Part shown: in pieces, positions 55,973 to 64,000 of the stretch
How positions within the stretch are numbered: the first letter of the stretch is position 1
How the letters are laid out: each line of letters starts with the position of its first letter
NCBI RefSeq assembly: GCF_002799245.1
Contig: NZ_NEQV01000002.1
Span: 868,001-932,000, forward strand
Source: Stenotrophomonas maltophilia
Lineage (GTDB): Bacteria > Pseudomonadota > Gammaproteobacteria > Xanthomonadales > Xanthomonadaceae
DNA: 64,000 nt
Direction: 5' to 3'
Position numbers and translations under genes: made by a program
The notes under the pieces: generated by a model
The model's database searches: none
What the model was told of the DNA's origin: nothing
Seen by the model: only the letters and a program-made list of their open reading frames with translations

Positions 55973-57313
55973 ATGGCACATCACCACGAATCCAAGGGTC
56001 CGGTCGGCCCCGCGCCGCTGCCGCACCAGGTGGTCTACACCACCCTGCATTACGACACCCCGTGGTCGTACGAAAGCTACCTGAAGACCGGTGGCTACGC
56101 CGCCCTGCGCAAGATCCTCGAAGAGAAGATCCCGCCGGAGCAGGTCATCGAGATGGTCAAGGCCTCGGGCCTGCGCGGCCGCGGTGGCGCGGGCTTCCCG
56201 ACCGGCCTGAAGTGGTCCTTCATGCCCAAGGGCAACATGCAGAAGTACATCCTCTGCAACTCGGACGAATCCGAGCCGGGCACCTGCAAGGACCGCGACA
56301 TCCTGCGCTACAACCCACATTCGGTGGTGGAAGGCATGGCGATCGCCTGCTACGCCACCGGTTCGACCGTGGGTTACAACTACCTGCGCGGTGAGTTCCA
56401 CCACGAGCCGTTCGAGCACTTCGAGCAGGCCCTGGCCGACGCCTATGCAAACGGCTGGCTGGGCAAGAACGTGATGGGCTCGGGCGTGGACATCGATATC
56501 TACGGTGCGCTGGGCGCCGGCGCGTACATCTGCGGCGAAGAAACCGCGCTGATGGAATCGCTGGAAGGCAAGAAGGGCCAGCCGCGCTACAAGCCGCCGT
56601 TCCCGGCCAACTTCGGCCTCTACGGCAAGCCGTCGACGATCAACAACACTGAAACCTACGGTTCGGTGCCGGCGATCATCCGCAATGGTCCGGAGTGGTT
56701 CAAGGGCCTGAGCCTGACCGCCAACGGCGGCCCGAAGTGCTTCTCGGTGTCCGGCTGCGTGCAGAACGGCGGCAACTTTGAAGTGCCGCTGGGCACCACC
56801 TTCGACGACCTGCTGGAAATGGCCGGTGGCCTGCGCCCGGGCCGCAAGCTGAAGGGCGCGATCCCGGGCGGCGTATCGATGCCGGTGCTGACCGCGGCCG
56901 AGCTGAAGGGCCTGCCGATGGACTACGACACCATCCGTGCGCTGGGCTCCGGCCTGGGTTCGGGTGCGATCGTGGTGCTCGACGACAGCGTCTGCTGCGT
57001 CAAGTTCGCCTGCCGCATCAGCCAGTTCTTCCACAAGGAATCCTGCGGCCAGTGCACCCCGTGCCGTGAAGGCACCGGCTGGATGCACCGCGTGCTGGAG
57101 CGCATCGTCGCCGGCAAGGCCACGATGGAAGACCTGCACCAGCTGAAGGCGGTGGCCGGCCAGATCGAAGGCCACACCATCTGTGCGTTCGGCGAAGCGG
57201 CTGCATGGCCCATCCAGGGCTTCCTGCGCCAGTTCTGGGACGAGTTCGAGTACTACATCGTCAACGGTCATTCGATGGTTGACGGCAAGAAGGTGGAGGC
57301 AGCCGCCGCATGA
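55973..57313 (+). CDS. nuoF: NADH-quinone oxidoreductase subunit F
   Basis: A 446-aa flavoprotein that oxidises NADH. The glycine-rich NADH/FMN region reads [18 protein letters not shown] (about residues 65-82), [14 protein letters not shown] and [19 protein letters not shown] follow, and the N3 [4Fe-4S] ligands lie in [12 protein letters not shown] plus the later GHTICAFG. Coupled to nuoG by a 4-bp overlap. Confidence 0.97.
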   Translation: MAHHHESKGPVGPAPLPHQVVYTTLHYDTPWSYESYLKTGGYAALRKILEEKIPPEQVIEMVKASGLRGRGGAGFPTGLKWSFMPKGNMQKYILCNSDESEPGTCKDRDILRYNPHSVVEGMAIACYATGSTVGYNYLRGEFHHEPFEHFEQALADAYANGWLGKNVMGSGVDIDIYGALGAGAYICGEETALMESLEGKKGQPRYKPPFPANFGLYGKPSTINNTETYGSVPAIIRNGPEWFKGLSLTANGGPKCFSVSGCVQNGGNFEVPLGTTFDDLLEMAGGLRPGRKLKGAIPGGVSMPVLTAAELKGLPMDYDTIRALGSGLGSGAIVVLDDSVCCVKFACRISQFFHKESCGQCTPCREGTGWMHRVLERIVAGKATMEDLHQLKAVAGQIEGHTICAFGEAAAWPIQGFLRQFWDEFEYYIVNGHSMVDGKKVEAAAA

Positions 57314-59544
57314 GCGCGCAACCCGTAAATCCGAGCGTCCCACCCGATCACGTCACCATCGAGATCGATGGCAAGTCGCTGGTCGTGCCCAAGGGCTCGA
57401 TGATCATCCAGGCCGCCGACAAGGCCGGCATCTCCATTCCGCGCTTCTGCTACCACGAGAAGCTGCCGATCGCCGCCAACTGCCGCATGTGCCTGGTGGA
57501 CGTGGAGAAGTCGCCGAAGCCGGCGCCTGCCTGCGCCACCCCGGTGATGGACGGCATGAAGGTCGCCACCCGCAGCGAGAAGGCACTGAAGTTCCAGCGC
57601 TCGGTGATGGAGTTCCTGCTCATCAACCATCCGCTGGACTGCCCGATCTGCGATCAGGGCGGCGAGTGCGAGCTGCAGGACGTGTCGCTGGGCTATGGCC
57701 GTTCGGTCAGCCGCTTCAACGAGCGCAAGCGCGTGGTGCCGGACGAGGACATGGGCCCGCTGGTCGCCACCGAGATGACCCGCTGCATCCAGTGCACCCG
57801 CTGCGTCCGCTTCACCGCCGACGTTGCCGGTACCTACGAACTGGGTGGCATGTACCGCGGTGAGAACCTGCAGATCGGTACCTTCGACGGCAAGCCGCTG
57901 ACCACCGAACTGTCCGGCAACGTCGTCGACGTCTGCCCGGTCGGCGCGCTGACCAACAAGGTGTTCCAGTTCCGCGCCCGCCCGTGGGAACTGACCGCGC
58001 GCGAGTCGCTGGGCTACCACGACGCGATGGGTTCGAACCTGTTCCTGCACGTGCGTCGCGGCGAAGTGCTGCGCACCGTGCCGCGCGACAACGAAGCCGT
58101 GAACGAGTGCTGGCTGTCCGACCGTGACCGCTACTCGCACCAGGGCCTGTACAGCGAAGACCGTGCGGTCAAGCCGCTGCGCAAGGTCAATGGCGAGTGG
58201 AAGGAAGTGAGCTGGGCTGAAGGCCTGGCCGCCGCCGCCGGGATCCTCAAGGCGAACCAGGGCGACAACCTGGGCGTGTTGGTGCATCCGTCGACCTCGA
58301 ACGAGGAAGGCGCGCTGCTGGCCCGTCTGGCCAAGGGCCTGGGCTCGAGCAACATCGACCACCGCATCAACAACCGCGATTTCTCCGACGCCGCAACCGC
58401 CGAAGTGTTCGGCCTGCCGCTGGCCGAGATCGAGGGCGCTGACCGCATCGTCGTTCTGGGCAGCAACATCCGCCACGAACTGCCGCTGCTGCATGCCCGC
58501 CTGCGCAAGGCACAGACCACCAACGGCGCGAAGATCCACGTCGTCAACCCGGTGGACTTCGACTTCGCCTTCAGCATCGCCGGCAAGCAGATCGTCGCGC
58601 CGTCGAAGTTCGTCGACGCGCTGGCCAACGCCGAGCTGCGTTCGGCGGTGCAGGGCGGCAACAACACCGTGCTGATCGTCGGTGGCATCGCCGAGAACCA
58701 CCCGCAGGCTGCCGCGATCCGCGCCGCCGCGCGTGACTTCGCCGCCGCCACCGGTGCCAAGCTGTGCCGCATCCCGCAGGGCGCCAACGCCGTTGGCCTG
58801 ACCCGCGCCGGCGTGCTGCCGGCCGGCAAGGACGTCGCCGCGATGCTGGCGCAGCCGCGCCAGGCCTACGTGGTGTACGGCCTGGAGCCGGGCCTGGACT
58901 TCGCCGATGCACCTGCCGCGCGCAAGGCACTGGTCGGCGCCCAGGTGGTGGCCTTCAGCCAGTTCGCCTGTGCCTCGACCCGCGACGTCGCCGACGTGAT
59001 CCTGCCGATCGGCGCGCTGCCGGAAATCGACGCCACCCTGACCAACCTCGATGGTCGCGAGCAGTCGGCCCGTGCCGGCGGCAAGCTGCCGGGCGAGGCC
59101 CGTGAGGGCTGGCGCGTGCTGCGCGCACTGGGCGGCGAAATGGCGCTGGCCGGTTTCGACTTCACCGACCTGGCCGGCCTGCGCGCCAGCCTGGCCCCGG
59201 TGTCGGTCGCCGTTGCCGCTTCGGCGCAGCCGGTGATCGCCGGCGAAGGCCTGGAAGTGGCTTCGACCGCTGCGATCTACCGCACCGATGCGGTGGTCCG
59301 TCGCGCCCCGGCGCTGCAGTCGCATCCGCTCAACAACGCCCCGCGCATCGTGCTGAACGCTGAAGATGCCGCTCGCCTGCAGCTGCAGGAAGGGCAGATG
59401 GCCAAGGTCGGCACCGATGCCGGCAAGGCCACCCTGCCGGTGGTGGTCGACGCCCGCGTCGCTGCGGGTTCGGTCTGGATTGAATCGGGCCACGGCGCGA
59501 CCGCGCCGCTGGGTGCCGCTCGCGTAACGGTGGTGGCTGCATGA
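57310..59544 (+). CDS. nuoG: NADH-quinone oxidoreductase subunit G
   Basis: A 744-aa iron-sulfur subunit carrying electrons from NuoF toward NuoI. The N-terminal ferredoxin domain has Cys47, Cys58 and Cys61 ([16 protein letters not shown]) and a fourth Cys in PACATPV; the next clusters are bound by [16 protein letters not shown] and [13 protein letters not shown]. The rest is a molybdopterin-oxidoreductase-like domain without its cofactor. Shorter than E. coli NuoG (908 aa). It overlaps nuoF and nuoH by 4 bp each. Confidence 0.96.
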   Translation: MSAQPVNPSVPPDHVTIEIDGKSLVVPKGSMIIQAADKAGISIPRFCYHEKLPIAANCRMCLVDVEKSPKPAPACATPVMDGMKVATRSEKALKFQRSVMEFLLINHPLDCPICDQGGECELQDVSLGYGRSVSRFNERKRVVPDEDMGPLVATEMTRCIQCTRCVRFTADVAGTYELGGMYRGENLQIGTFDGKPLTTELSGNVVDVCPVGALTNKVFQFRARPWELTARESLGYHDAMGSNLFLHVRRGEVLRTVPRDNEAVNECWLSDRDRYSHQGLYSEDRAVKPLRKVNGEWKEVSWAEGLAAAAGILKANQGDNLGVLVHPSTSNEEGALLARLAKGLGSSNIDHRINNRDFSDAATAEVFGLPLAEIEGADRIVVLGSNIRHELPLLHARLRKAQTTNGAKIHVVNPVDFDFAFSIAGKQIVAPSKFVDALANAELRSAVQGGNNTVLIVGGIAENHPQAAAIRAAARDFAAATGAKLCRIPQGANAVGLTRAGVLPAGKDVAAMLAQPRQAYVVYGLEPGLDFADAPAARKALVGAQVVAFSQFACASTRDVADVILPIGALPEIDATLTNLDGREQSARAGGKLPGEAREGWRVLRALGGEMALAGFDFTDLAGLRASLAPVSVAVAASAQPVIAGEGLEVASTAAIYRTDAVVRRAPALQSHPLNNAPRIVLNAEDAARLQLQEGQMAKVGTDAGKATLPVVVDARVAAGSVWIESGHGATAPLGAARVTVVAA

Positions 59545-60635
59545 ACGAATTGCTGTTGAACGCGGTCGACCCGCTGCACCAGTGGCTGCTTGGCCTCGGT
59601 GACATCGGCGCGCTGATCTGGATCATCCTGAAGATCCTGGTGATCACCGTCCCGGTGATCATCTCGGTGGCCTTCTACGTGGTCTGGGAACGCAAGCTGA
59701 TCGGCTGGATGCACGTCCGCCACGGCCCGATGTACGTGGGCATGGGCATCTTCCAGGCCTTCGCCGACGTCTTCAAGCTGCTGTTCAAGGAAGTGGTCCA
59801 GCCGAGCAGCGCCAACAAGGCGATCTACCTGCTGGCACCGCTCATCACCCTGGCCCCGGCCTTCGCGGCCTGGTCGGTGGTTCCCTTCGATTCGCAGATC
59901 GTGCTGTCCAATGCCAACGCCGGCCTGCTGTACCTGCTGGCGATGACCTCGCTGGGCATCTACGGCATCATCCTGGCCGGTTGGGCGTCCAACTCGAAGT
60001 ACGCGTTCCTGGGTGCGATGCGCGCCTCGGCGCAGATGATCAGCTACGAAATCGCCATGGGCTTCGCCCTGGTCGGCGTGATGATCGCGTCGGGCAGCCT
60101 GAACCTGAGCAACATCGTGATGGCGCAGGCCGGCAGTTCCGGTTTCTTCGACTGGTTCCTGCTGCCGCTGTTCCCGCTGTTCGTCATCTACTGGGTGTCG
60201 GGCGTGGCTGAAACCAACCGCGCGCCGTTCGACGTGGTGGAAGGCGAGTCGGAAATCGTCGCCGGCCACATGGTCGAGTACTCCGGCGGTGCCTTCGCCC
60301 TGTTCTTCCTGGCCGAATACGCGAACATGATCCTGATCAGCTTCCTGATCTCGATCTTCTTCCTCGGCGGCTGGCTGAGCCCGGTCCAGGGCTGGGTCAA
60401 CTTCGGCGATGTCTCGCCGCTGGTCGACTGGATCTGGAAGGGTGGCGCACCGTGGCTGTTCGTCAAGGTGTTCTTCTTCGCCAGTGCCTACATCTGGTTC
60501 CGTGCCAGCTTCCCGCGCTTCCGCTATGACCAGATCATGCGCCTGGGCTGGAAGGTCTTCATCCCGCTGGCCATTCTGTGGATCGCGGTTACCGCCGTCA
60601 TGGTGTTCTTCGGCGTGATTCAAAAGGGCGTCTAA
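59541..60635 (+). CDS. nuoH: NADH-quinone oxidoreductase subunit H
   Basis: A 364-aa membrane subunit, about eight helices, lining the quinone chamber and joining membrane and peripheral arms. Conserved loops include [33 protein letters not shown] and [22 protein letters not shown]. Length near E. coli NuoH (325 aa) with a longer C-terminal region. Confidence 0.97.
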   Translation: MNELLLNAVDPLHQWLLGLGDIGALIWIILKILVITVPVIISVAFYVVWERKLIGWMHVRHGPMYVGMGIFQAFADVFKLLFKEVVQPSSANKAIYLLAPLITLAPAFAAWSVVPFDSQIVLSNANAGLLYLLAMTSLGIYGIILAGWASNSKYAFLGAMRASAQMISYEIAMGFALVGVMIASGSLNLSNIVMAQAGSSGFFDWFLLPLFPLFVIYWVSGVAETNRAPFDVVEGESEIVAGHMVEYSGGAFALFFLAEYANMILISFLISIFFLGGWLSPVQGWVNFGDVSPLVDWIWKGGAPWLFVKVFFFASAYIWFRASFPRFRYDQIMRLGWKVFIPLAILWIAVTAVMVFFGVIQKGV

Positions 60636-60639
60636 AGTG

Positions 60640-61128
60640 ATGAACAGGATTACCCATTACTTCAAGAGCCTGCTGCTGCTCGAACTGCTGGCGGGCCTCT
60701 GGCTGACGCTGAAGTACAGCTTCAAGCCGAAGTACACGATGATGTACCCGATGGAGAAGTTCCCGCAGTCGCCGCGCTTCCGTGGCCTGCACGCGCTGCG
60801 CCGTTATCCCAACGGCGAAGAGCGCTGCATCGCCTGCAAGCTGTGCGAAGCGGTGTGCCCGGCGCTGGCCATCACCATCGACTCGGCCAAGCGCGAGGAC
60901 GGCACCCGCCGTACCACCCGCTACGACATCGACCTGTTCAAGTGCATCTTCTGTGGCTTCTGCGAAGAAAGCTGCCCGGTGGACTCGATCGTCGAAACCC
61001 ACATCCTCGAGTACCACTTCGAGAATCGTGGCGAAAACATCGTTACCAAGCCGCAGCTGCTGGCCCTGGGCGACCGTCTCGAATCCGAGATCGCCGAGCG
61101 TCGCGCCGCCGATGCCGCTTACCGCTGA
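60640..61128 (+). CDS. nuoI: NADH-quinone oxidoreductase subunit I
   Basis: A 162-aa ferredoxin-like subunit with two [4Fe-4S] clusters (N6a, N6b), ligands in [12 protein letters not shown] and [12 protein letters not shown]. The N-terminal amphipathic helix [19 protein letters not shown] packs on NuoH. I use the ATG at 60640; a GTG immediately before it (60637) adds one residue. Confidence 0.97.
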   Translation: MNRITHYFKSLLLLELLAGLWLTLKYSFKPKYTMMYPMEKFPQSPRFRGLHALRRYPNGEERCIACKLCEAVCPALAITIDSAKREDGTRRTTRYDIDLFKCIFCGFCEESCPVDSIVETHILEYHFENRGENIVTKPQLLALGDRLESEIAERRAADAAYR

Positions 61129-61137
61129 GGTCGAGAG

Positions 61138-61794
61138 ATGGATTGGGTAAATATCGCTTTCTGGGTGTTCGCCATCGCGGCAACGGTTTCGGCCGGTGCG
61201 GTGATCAGCGTGCGCAACCCGGTTCACGCCGTGCTCTGCCTGGTGCTGACCTTCTTCTCCATTGCCTGCGTGTGGCTGCTGGTGGGCGCCGAGTTCCTCG
61301 GTGTGGCGCTGGTACTGGTCTACGTCGGCGCGGTGATGGTGTTGTTCCTGTTCGTGGTGATGATGCTGGACATCGACCCCACCAAGATGCGTGAGGGTTG
61401 GGTGCGCTACCTGCCGGTCGGCCTGATCGTGGCCGTGGCGATGCTGGTGCAGATGCTGATCCTGATCGGCGTGAAGGGCAGGGCGGTTACCCCGTTCCCG
61501 GCCGACAACGCTGCCGCGGTCGCTGCTGACAGCTCCAACGTCACCTGGCTGGCGCGCACGCTGTTCACCGAATACCTGCTGCCGTTCGAGTTCGCCGCCG
61601 TCATCCTGACCGTGGCCGTGGTTGCCGCCGTGATGCTGACCCTGCGTCGCCGTACCGGCGTGAAGAGCCAGAACCCGGGCGAGCAGACCATGGTCAAGGC
61701 CGGCCAGCGCCTGCGCATGGTCAAGATGGGCGCCGAGGCACCGGTCGTGCACAGCAACAGCAAGCCGGCCGCCGGCGAGGAGACCCAGCCGTGA
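61138..61794 (+). CDS. nuoJ: NADH-quinone oxidoreductase subunit J
   Basis: A 218-aa membrane subunit with five helices. [23 protein letters not shown] and [29 protein letters not shown] contain the conserved pi-bulge helix region. A basic/hydrophilic C-terminal tail follows. Overlaps nuoK by 4 bp. Confidence 0.95.
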   Translation: MDWVNIAFWVFAIAATVSAGAVISVRNPVHAVLCLVLTFFSIACVWLLVGAEFLGVALVLVYVGAVMVLFLFVVMMLDIDPTKMREGWVRYLPVGLIVAVAMLVQMLILIGVKGRAVTPFPADNAAAVAADSSNVTWLARTLFTEYLLPFEFAAVILTVAVVAAVMLTLRRRTGVKSQNPGEQTMVKAGQRLRMVKMGAEAPVVHSNSKPAAGEETQP

Positions 61795-62096
61795 TTACCC
61801 TTGGCCACATGCTTGCGCTGGGCGCGGTGCTGTTCGCCATCAGCCTGGCCGGCATCTTCCTCAACCGGAAGAACGTCATCGTCCTGCTGATGTCGATCGA
61901 ACTGATGCTGCTGTCGGTGAACATCAACTTCGTCGGCTTCTCGCGTCAGCTGGGCGATCCGTCCGGCCAGCTGTTCGTGTTCTTCATCCTGACCGTCGCC
62001 GCCGCGGAAGCCGCCATCGGCCTGGCGATCCTGGTGACCCTGTTCCGTACCCGCCGCACGATCAATGTCGGCGAAGTCGATTCGCTGAAGGGCTGA
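61791..62096 (+). CDS. nuoK: NADH-quinone oxidoreductase subunit K
   Basis: A 101-aa three-helix membrane subunit. Conserved glutamates lie in [17 protein letters not shown] and [14 protein letters not shown], both needed for proton transfer in the family. GTG start overlaps the nuoJ stop (GTGA). Length equals E. coli NuoK (100 aa). Confidence 0.96.
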   Translation: MITLGHMLALGAVLFAISLAGIFLNRKNVIVLLMSIELMLLSVNINFVGFSRQLGDPSGQLFVFFILTVAAAEAAIGLAILVTLFRTRRTINVGEVDSLKG

Positions 62097-62103
62097 TCCA
62101 CAG

Positions 62104-64000
62104 ATGGAAATCACTCTCTCCAAGAGTCTGTTGATCGCAGTGGTGCTTGCACCGCTGTTCGGCAGCATCATCGCCGGCCTGTTCGGTCGCCAGGTCAAGC
62201 GCTTCGGCGCGCAGACCATCACCATCCTCGGCGTCGCGGTTGCCTGCGGCCTGTCGATGTACACGCTCTACCAGCTGCTGTGGGGCGGTGCGCAGCCGTT
62301 CAACCAGAACATCTACACGTTCTTCGAAGTCGGCCAGTATTCCGCGCACGTCGGCTTCATGGTCGACAAGCTGACCGCGATGATGATGGTGGTGGTGACC
62401 TTCGTGTCGCTGCTGGTCCACATCTACACGATCGGCTACATGCAGGATGATCCGGGCTACCAGCGGTTCTTCAGCTACATCTCGCTGTTCACCTTCTCGA
62501 TGCTCACCCTGGTGATGAGCAACAACTTCCTGCAGCTGTTCTTCGGCTGGGAAGCGGTGGGCCTGGTGTCGTACCTGCTGATCGGCTTCTGGTTCAAGCG
62601 CCCGACCGCGATCTTCGCCAACATGAAGGCGTTCCTGGTCAACCGCGTGGGTGACTTCGGCTTCCTGCTGGGCATCGCCGGCGTGCTGTGGGTGTTCGGC
62701 ACCCTGGACTACTCGCAGGTGTTCTCGCAGGCCGGCATGCTGGCTGACCCGCGCGCCCAGCTGCAGATCTGGGACGGCACGATCCTGGGCATGCAGCTGC
62801 TGAACGAGCCGGTGATCTGGTCGATCGCCACCGTCATCTGCATCTGCCTGTTCATCGGTGCCATGGGCAAGTCGGCCCAGGTCCCGCTGCACGTGTGGCT
62901 GCCGGACTCGATGGAAGGCCCGACCCCGATCTCGGCACTGATCCACGCCGCGACGATGGTGACCGCCGGTATCTTCATGGTCACCCGCATGTCGCCGCTG
63001 TTCGAGCTGTCGCAGACCGCGCTGAACTTCGTGCTGTTCATCGGTGCCACCACCGCGTTCTTCACCGGCCTGATCGGCATCGTGCAGAACGACATCAAGC
63101 GCGTGGTCGCGTACTCGACCCTGTCGCAGCTGGGCTACATGACCGTCGCCCTGGGCGTGTCGGCATACTCGGCCGCCGTGTTCCACCTGATGACCCATGC
63201 CTTCTTCAAGGCGCTGCTGTTCCTGGGTGCCGGCTCGGTCATCATCGCGATGCACCACGAGCAGGACATGCGCAAGATGGGCGGCCTGCGCAAGTACATG
63301 CCGATCACCTTCGTCACCATGTGGATCGGTACCCTGGCGCTGGTCGGTACGCCGTTCTTCTCCGGCTTCTACTCGAAGGACACCATCATCGAGGCCGCCG
63401 AGCTGCACGCGCACCTGTCCAACAACTGGGTGGCCACGTATGGCTACTGGGCGGTGCTGGGCGGCGTGATCGTCACCAGCTTCTACAGCTTCCGCCTGCT
63501 GTTCCTGACCTTCCACGGCAAGGAACGTTTCCGCGACGCGCATGATGATCATGGTCATGGCCATGACGATCACCACGCTGCCGACGCCCACCATGGCGAT
63601 GCGCATCACGACGACCACGGCCATGGCCACGGTCCGCATGAGCCGCACGAAACCCCGTGGGTGGTGACCCTGCCGCTGATCCTGCTGGCCATCCCGTCGA
63701 TCGCCATCGGTTTCTTCAGCATCGGTCCGATGCTGTACGGCACCGACTGGGCCGGCAACCATGCGCACGACGCCATCAAGGGCCAGGCGCACACGTTCTT
63801 CACCGGCGTCGTCGATTTCTACGATCCGGCCAAGAACACCATCGGCTTCCTGGGCGAGGAGTTCCACGGCCCGGTCGCCTTCGCGCTGCACGGCATGATG
63901 GCTCCGGCGTTCATGCTGACCGTTGCGGGCTTCCTGCTGGCCGCACTGTTCTACCTGTGGAAGCCGGACCTGTCGGGCAAGGCCCGCAAGACCTTCGCTC
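62104..64000 (+). CDS. nuoL: NADH-quinone oxidoreductase subunit L, 3' end outside window
   Basis: The first 632 residues of the antiporter-like proton-pumping subunit, beginning MEITLSKSLLIAVVLAPLFG. Family signatures: FFGWEAVGLVSYLLIGFWF (key Glu), MGKSAQVPLHVWLPDSMEGP (key Lys) and STLSQLGYMTVALG. The reading frame is still open at the window end, at WKPDLSGKARKTFA. Unusual is a block of 15 histidines in 37 residues (residues 480-516, HDDHGHGHDDHH onward) between transmembrane helices, which E. coli NuoL does not have. It is preceded by nuoK with a 7-bp gap. Confidence 0.96.
   Translation, partial: MEITLSKSLLIAVVLAPLFGSIIAGLFGRQVKRFGAQTITILGVAVACGLSMYTLYQLLWGGAQPFNQNIYTFFEVGQYSAHVGFMVDKLTAMMMVVVTFVSLLVHIYTIGYMQDDPGYQRFFSYISLFTFSMLTLVMSNNFLQLFFGWEAVGLVSYLLIGFWFKRPTAIFANMKAFLVNRVGDFGFLLGIAGVLWVFGTLDYSQVFSQAGMLADPRAQLQIWDGTILGMQLLNEPVIWSIATVICICLFIGAMGKSAQVPLHVWLPDSMEGPTPISALIHAATMVTAGIFMVTRMSPLFELSQTALNFVLFIGATTAFFTGLIGIVQNDIKRVVAYSTLSQLGYMTVALGVSAYSAAVFHLMTHAFFKALLFLGAGSVIIAMHHEQDMRKMGGLRKYMPITFVTMWIGTLALVGTPFFSGFYSKDTIIEAAELHAHLSNNWVATYGYWAVLGGVIVTSFYSFRLLFLTFHGKERFRDAHDDHGHGHDDHHAADAHHGDAHHDDHGHGHGPHEPHETPWVVTLPLILLAIPSIAIGFFSIGPMLYGTDWAGNHAHDAIKGQAHTFFTGVVDFYDPAKNTIGFLGEEFHGPVAFALHGMMAPAFMLTVAGFLLAALFYLWKPDLSGKARKTFA

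Overview
The window is bacterial chromosomal DNA of high G+C content. Gene content, gene order and repeats point to Stenotrophomonas, most likely the S. maltophilia complex (Xanthomonadaceae). The evidence is GTAG-type palindromes of the SMAG kind described from S. maltophilia, large TonB-dependent receptors, and xanthomonad neighbourhoods (fimV-truA-trpF, trpB-trpA-accD-glmM, tpiA-secG-tRNA-Leu-nuo). I see no insertion sequence, prophage, integrase or CRISPR array.

Region 1 (1-8.8 kb) holds three TonB-dependent receptor genes. The first is cut by the window edge; the other two are tandem paralogues on the minus strand. Region 2 (8.8-24.3 kb) is housekeeping: Mrp/ApbC, dcd, a minus-strand unit (dienelactone hydrolase, HIT protein, a 55-aa membrane protein), rimO, DUF3025, greB, a HerA-like ATPase, a LysM lytic transglycosylase, rraB, psd-SCO1, prmB-aroC-dehydrogenase and asd. 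Region 3 (24.4-28.3 kb) is fimV-VOC-truA-trpF.

Region 4 (28.4-38.5 kb) is the most unusual stretch. It is a five-gene plus-strand cassette between trpF and the trpB regulator: a YqiJ/NfeD-like membrane protein, a YqiK-like flotillin, a 1,796-aa AAA+ ATPase of the DUF3686 type, an unrecognised helical 235-aa protein and a TelA-family protein. Most junctions overlap by 4 nt or are very short, which suggests one membrane-associated ATPase system. It is my main candidate for an undescribed stress or defence system, but its function is inferred from context only.

Region 5 (38.5-44.7 kb) has a divergent LysR regulator, trpB, a lipoprotein gene lodged between trpB and trpA, then accD and glmM. Region 6 (45-50.5 kb) is an envelope island: an RcnB-like protein, a polysaccharide deacetylase, a GT4 glycosyltransferase, a YejM/PbgA-like membrane sulfatase-fold protein and a 2OG-Fe(II) oxygenase. 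It separates glmM from tpiA-secG-tRNA-Leu. Region 7 (50.9-64 kb) is tpiA, secG, tRNA-Leu(GAG) and the complex I operon nuoA to nuoL, the last running off the window. NuoL carries a striking histidine-rich insertion.

Several palindromic repeat families sit almost only at gene ends: SMAG-type dimers, a 27-bp-stem palindrome present twice with different loops, and a GGGGTCAGA palindrome. One SMAG dimer provides the stop codons of both convergent genes that flank it.
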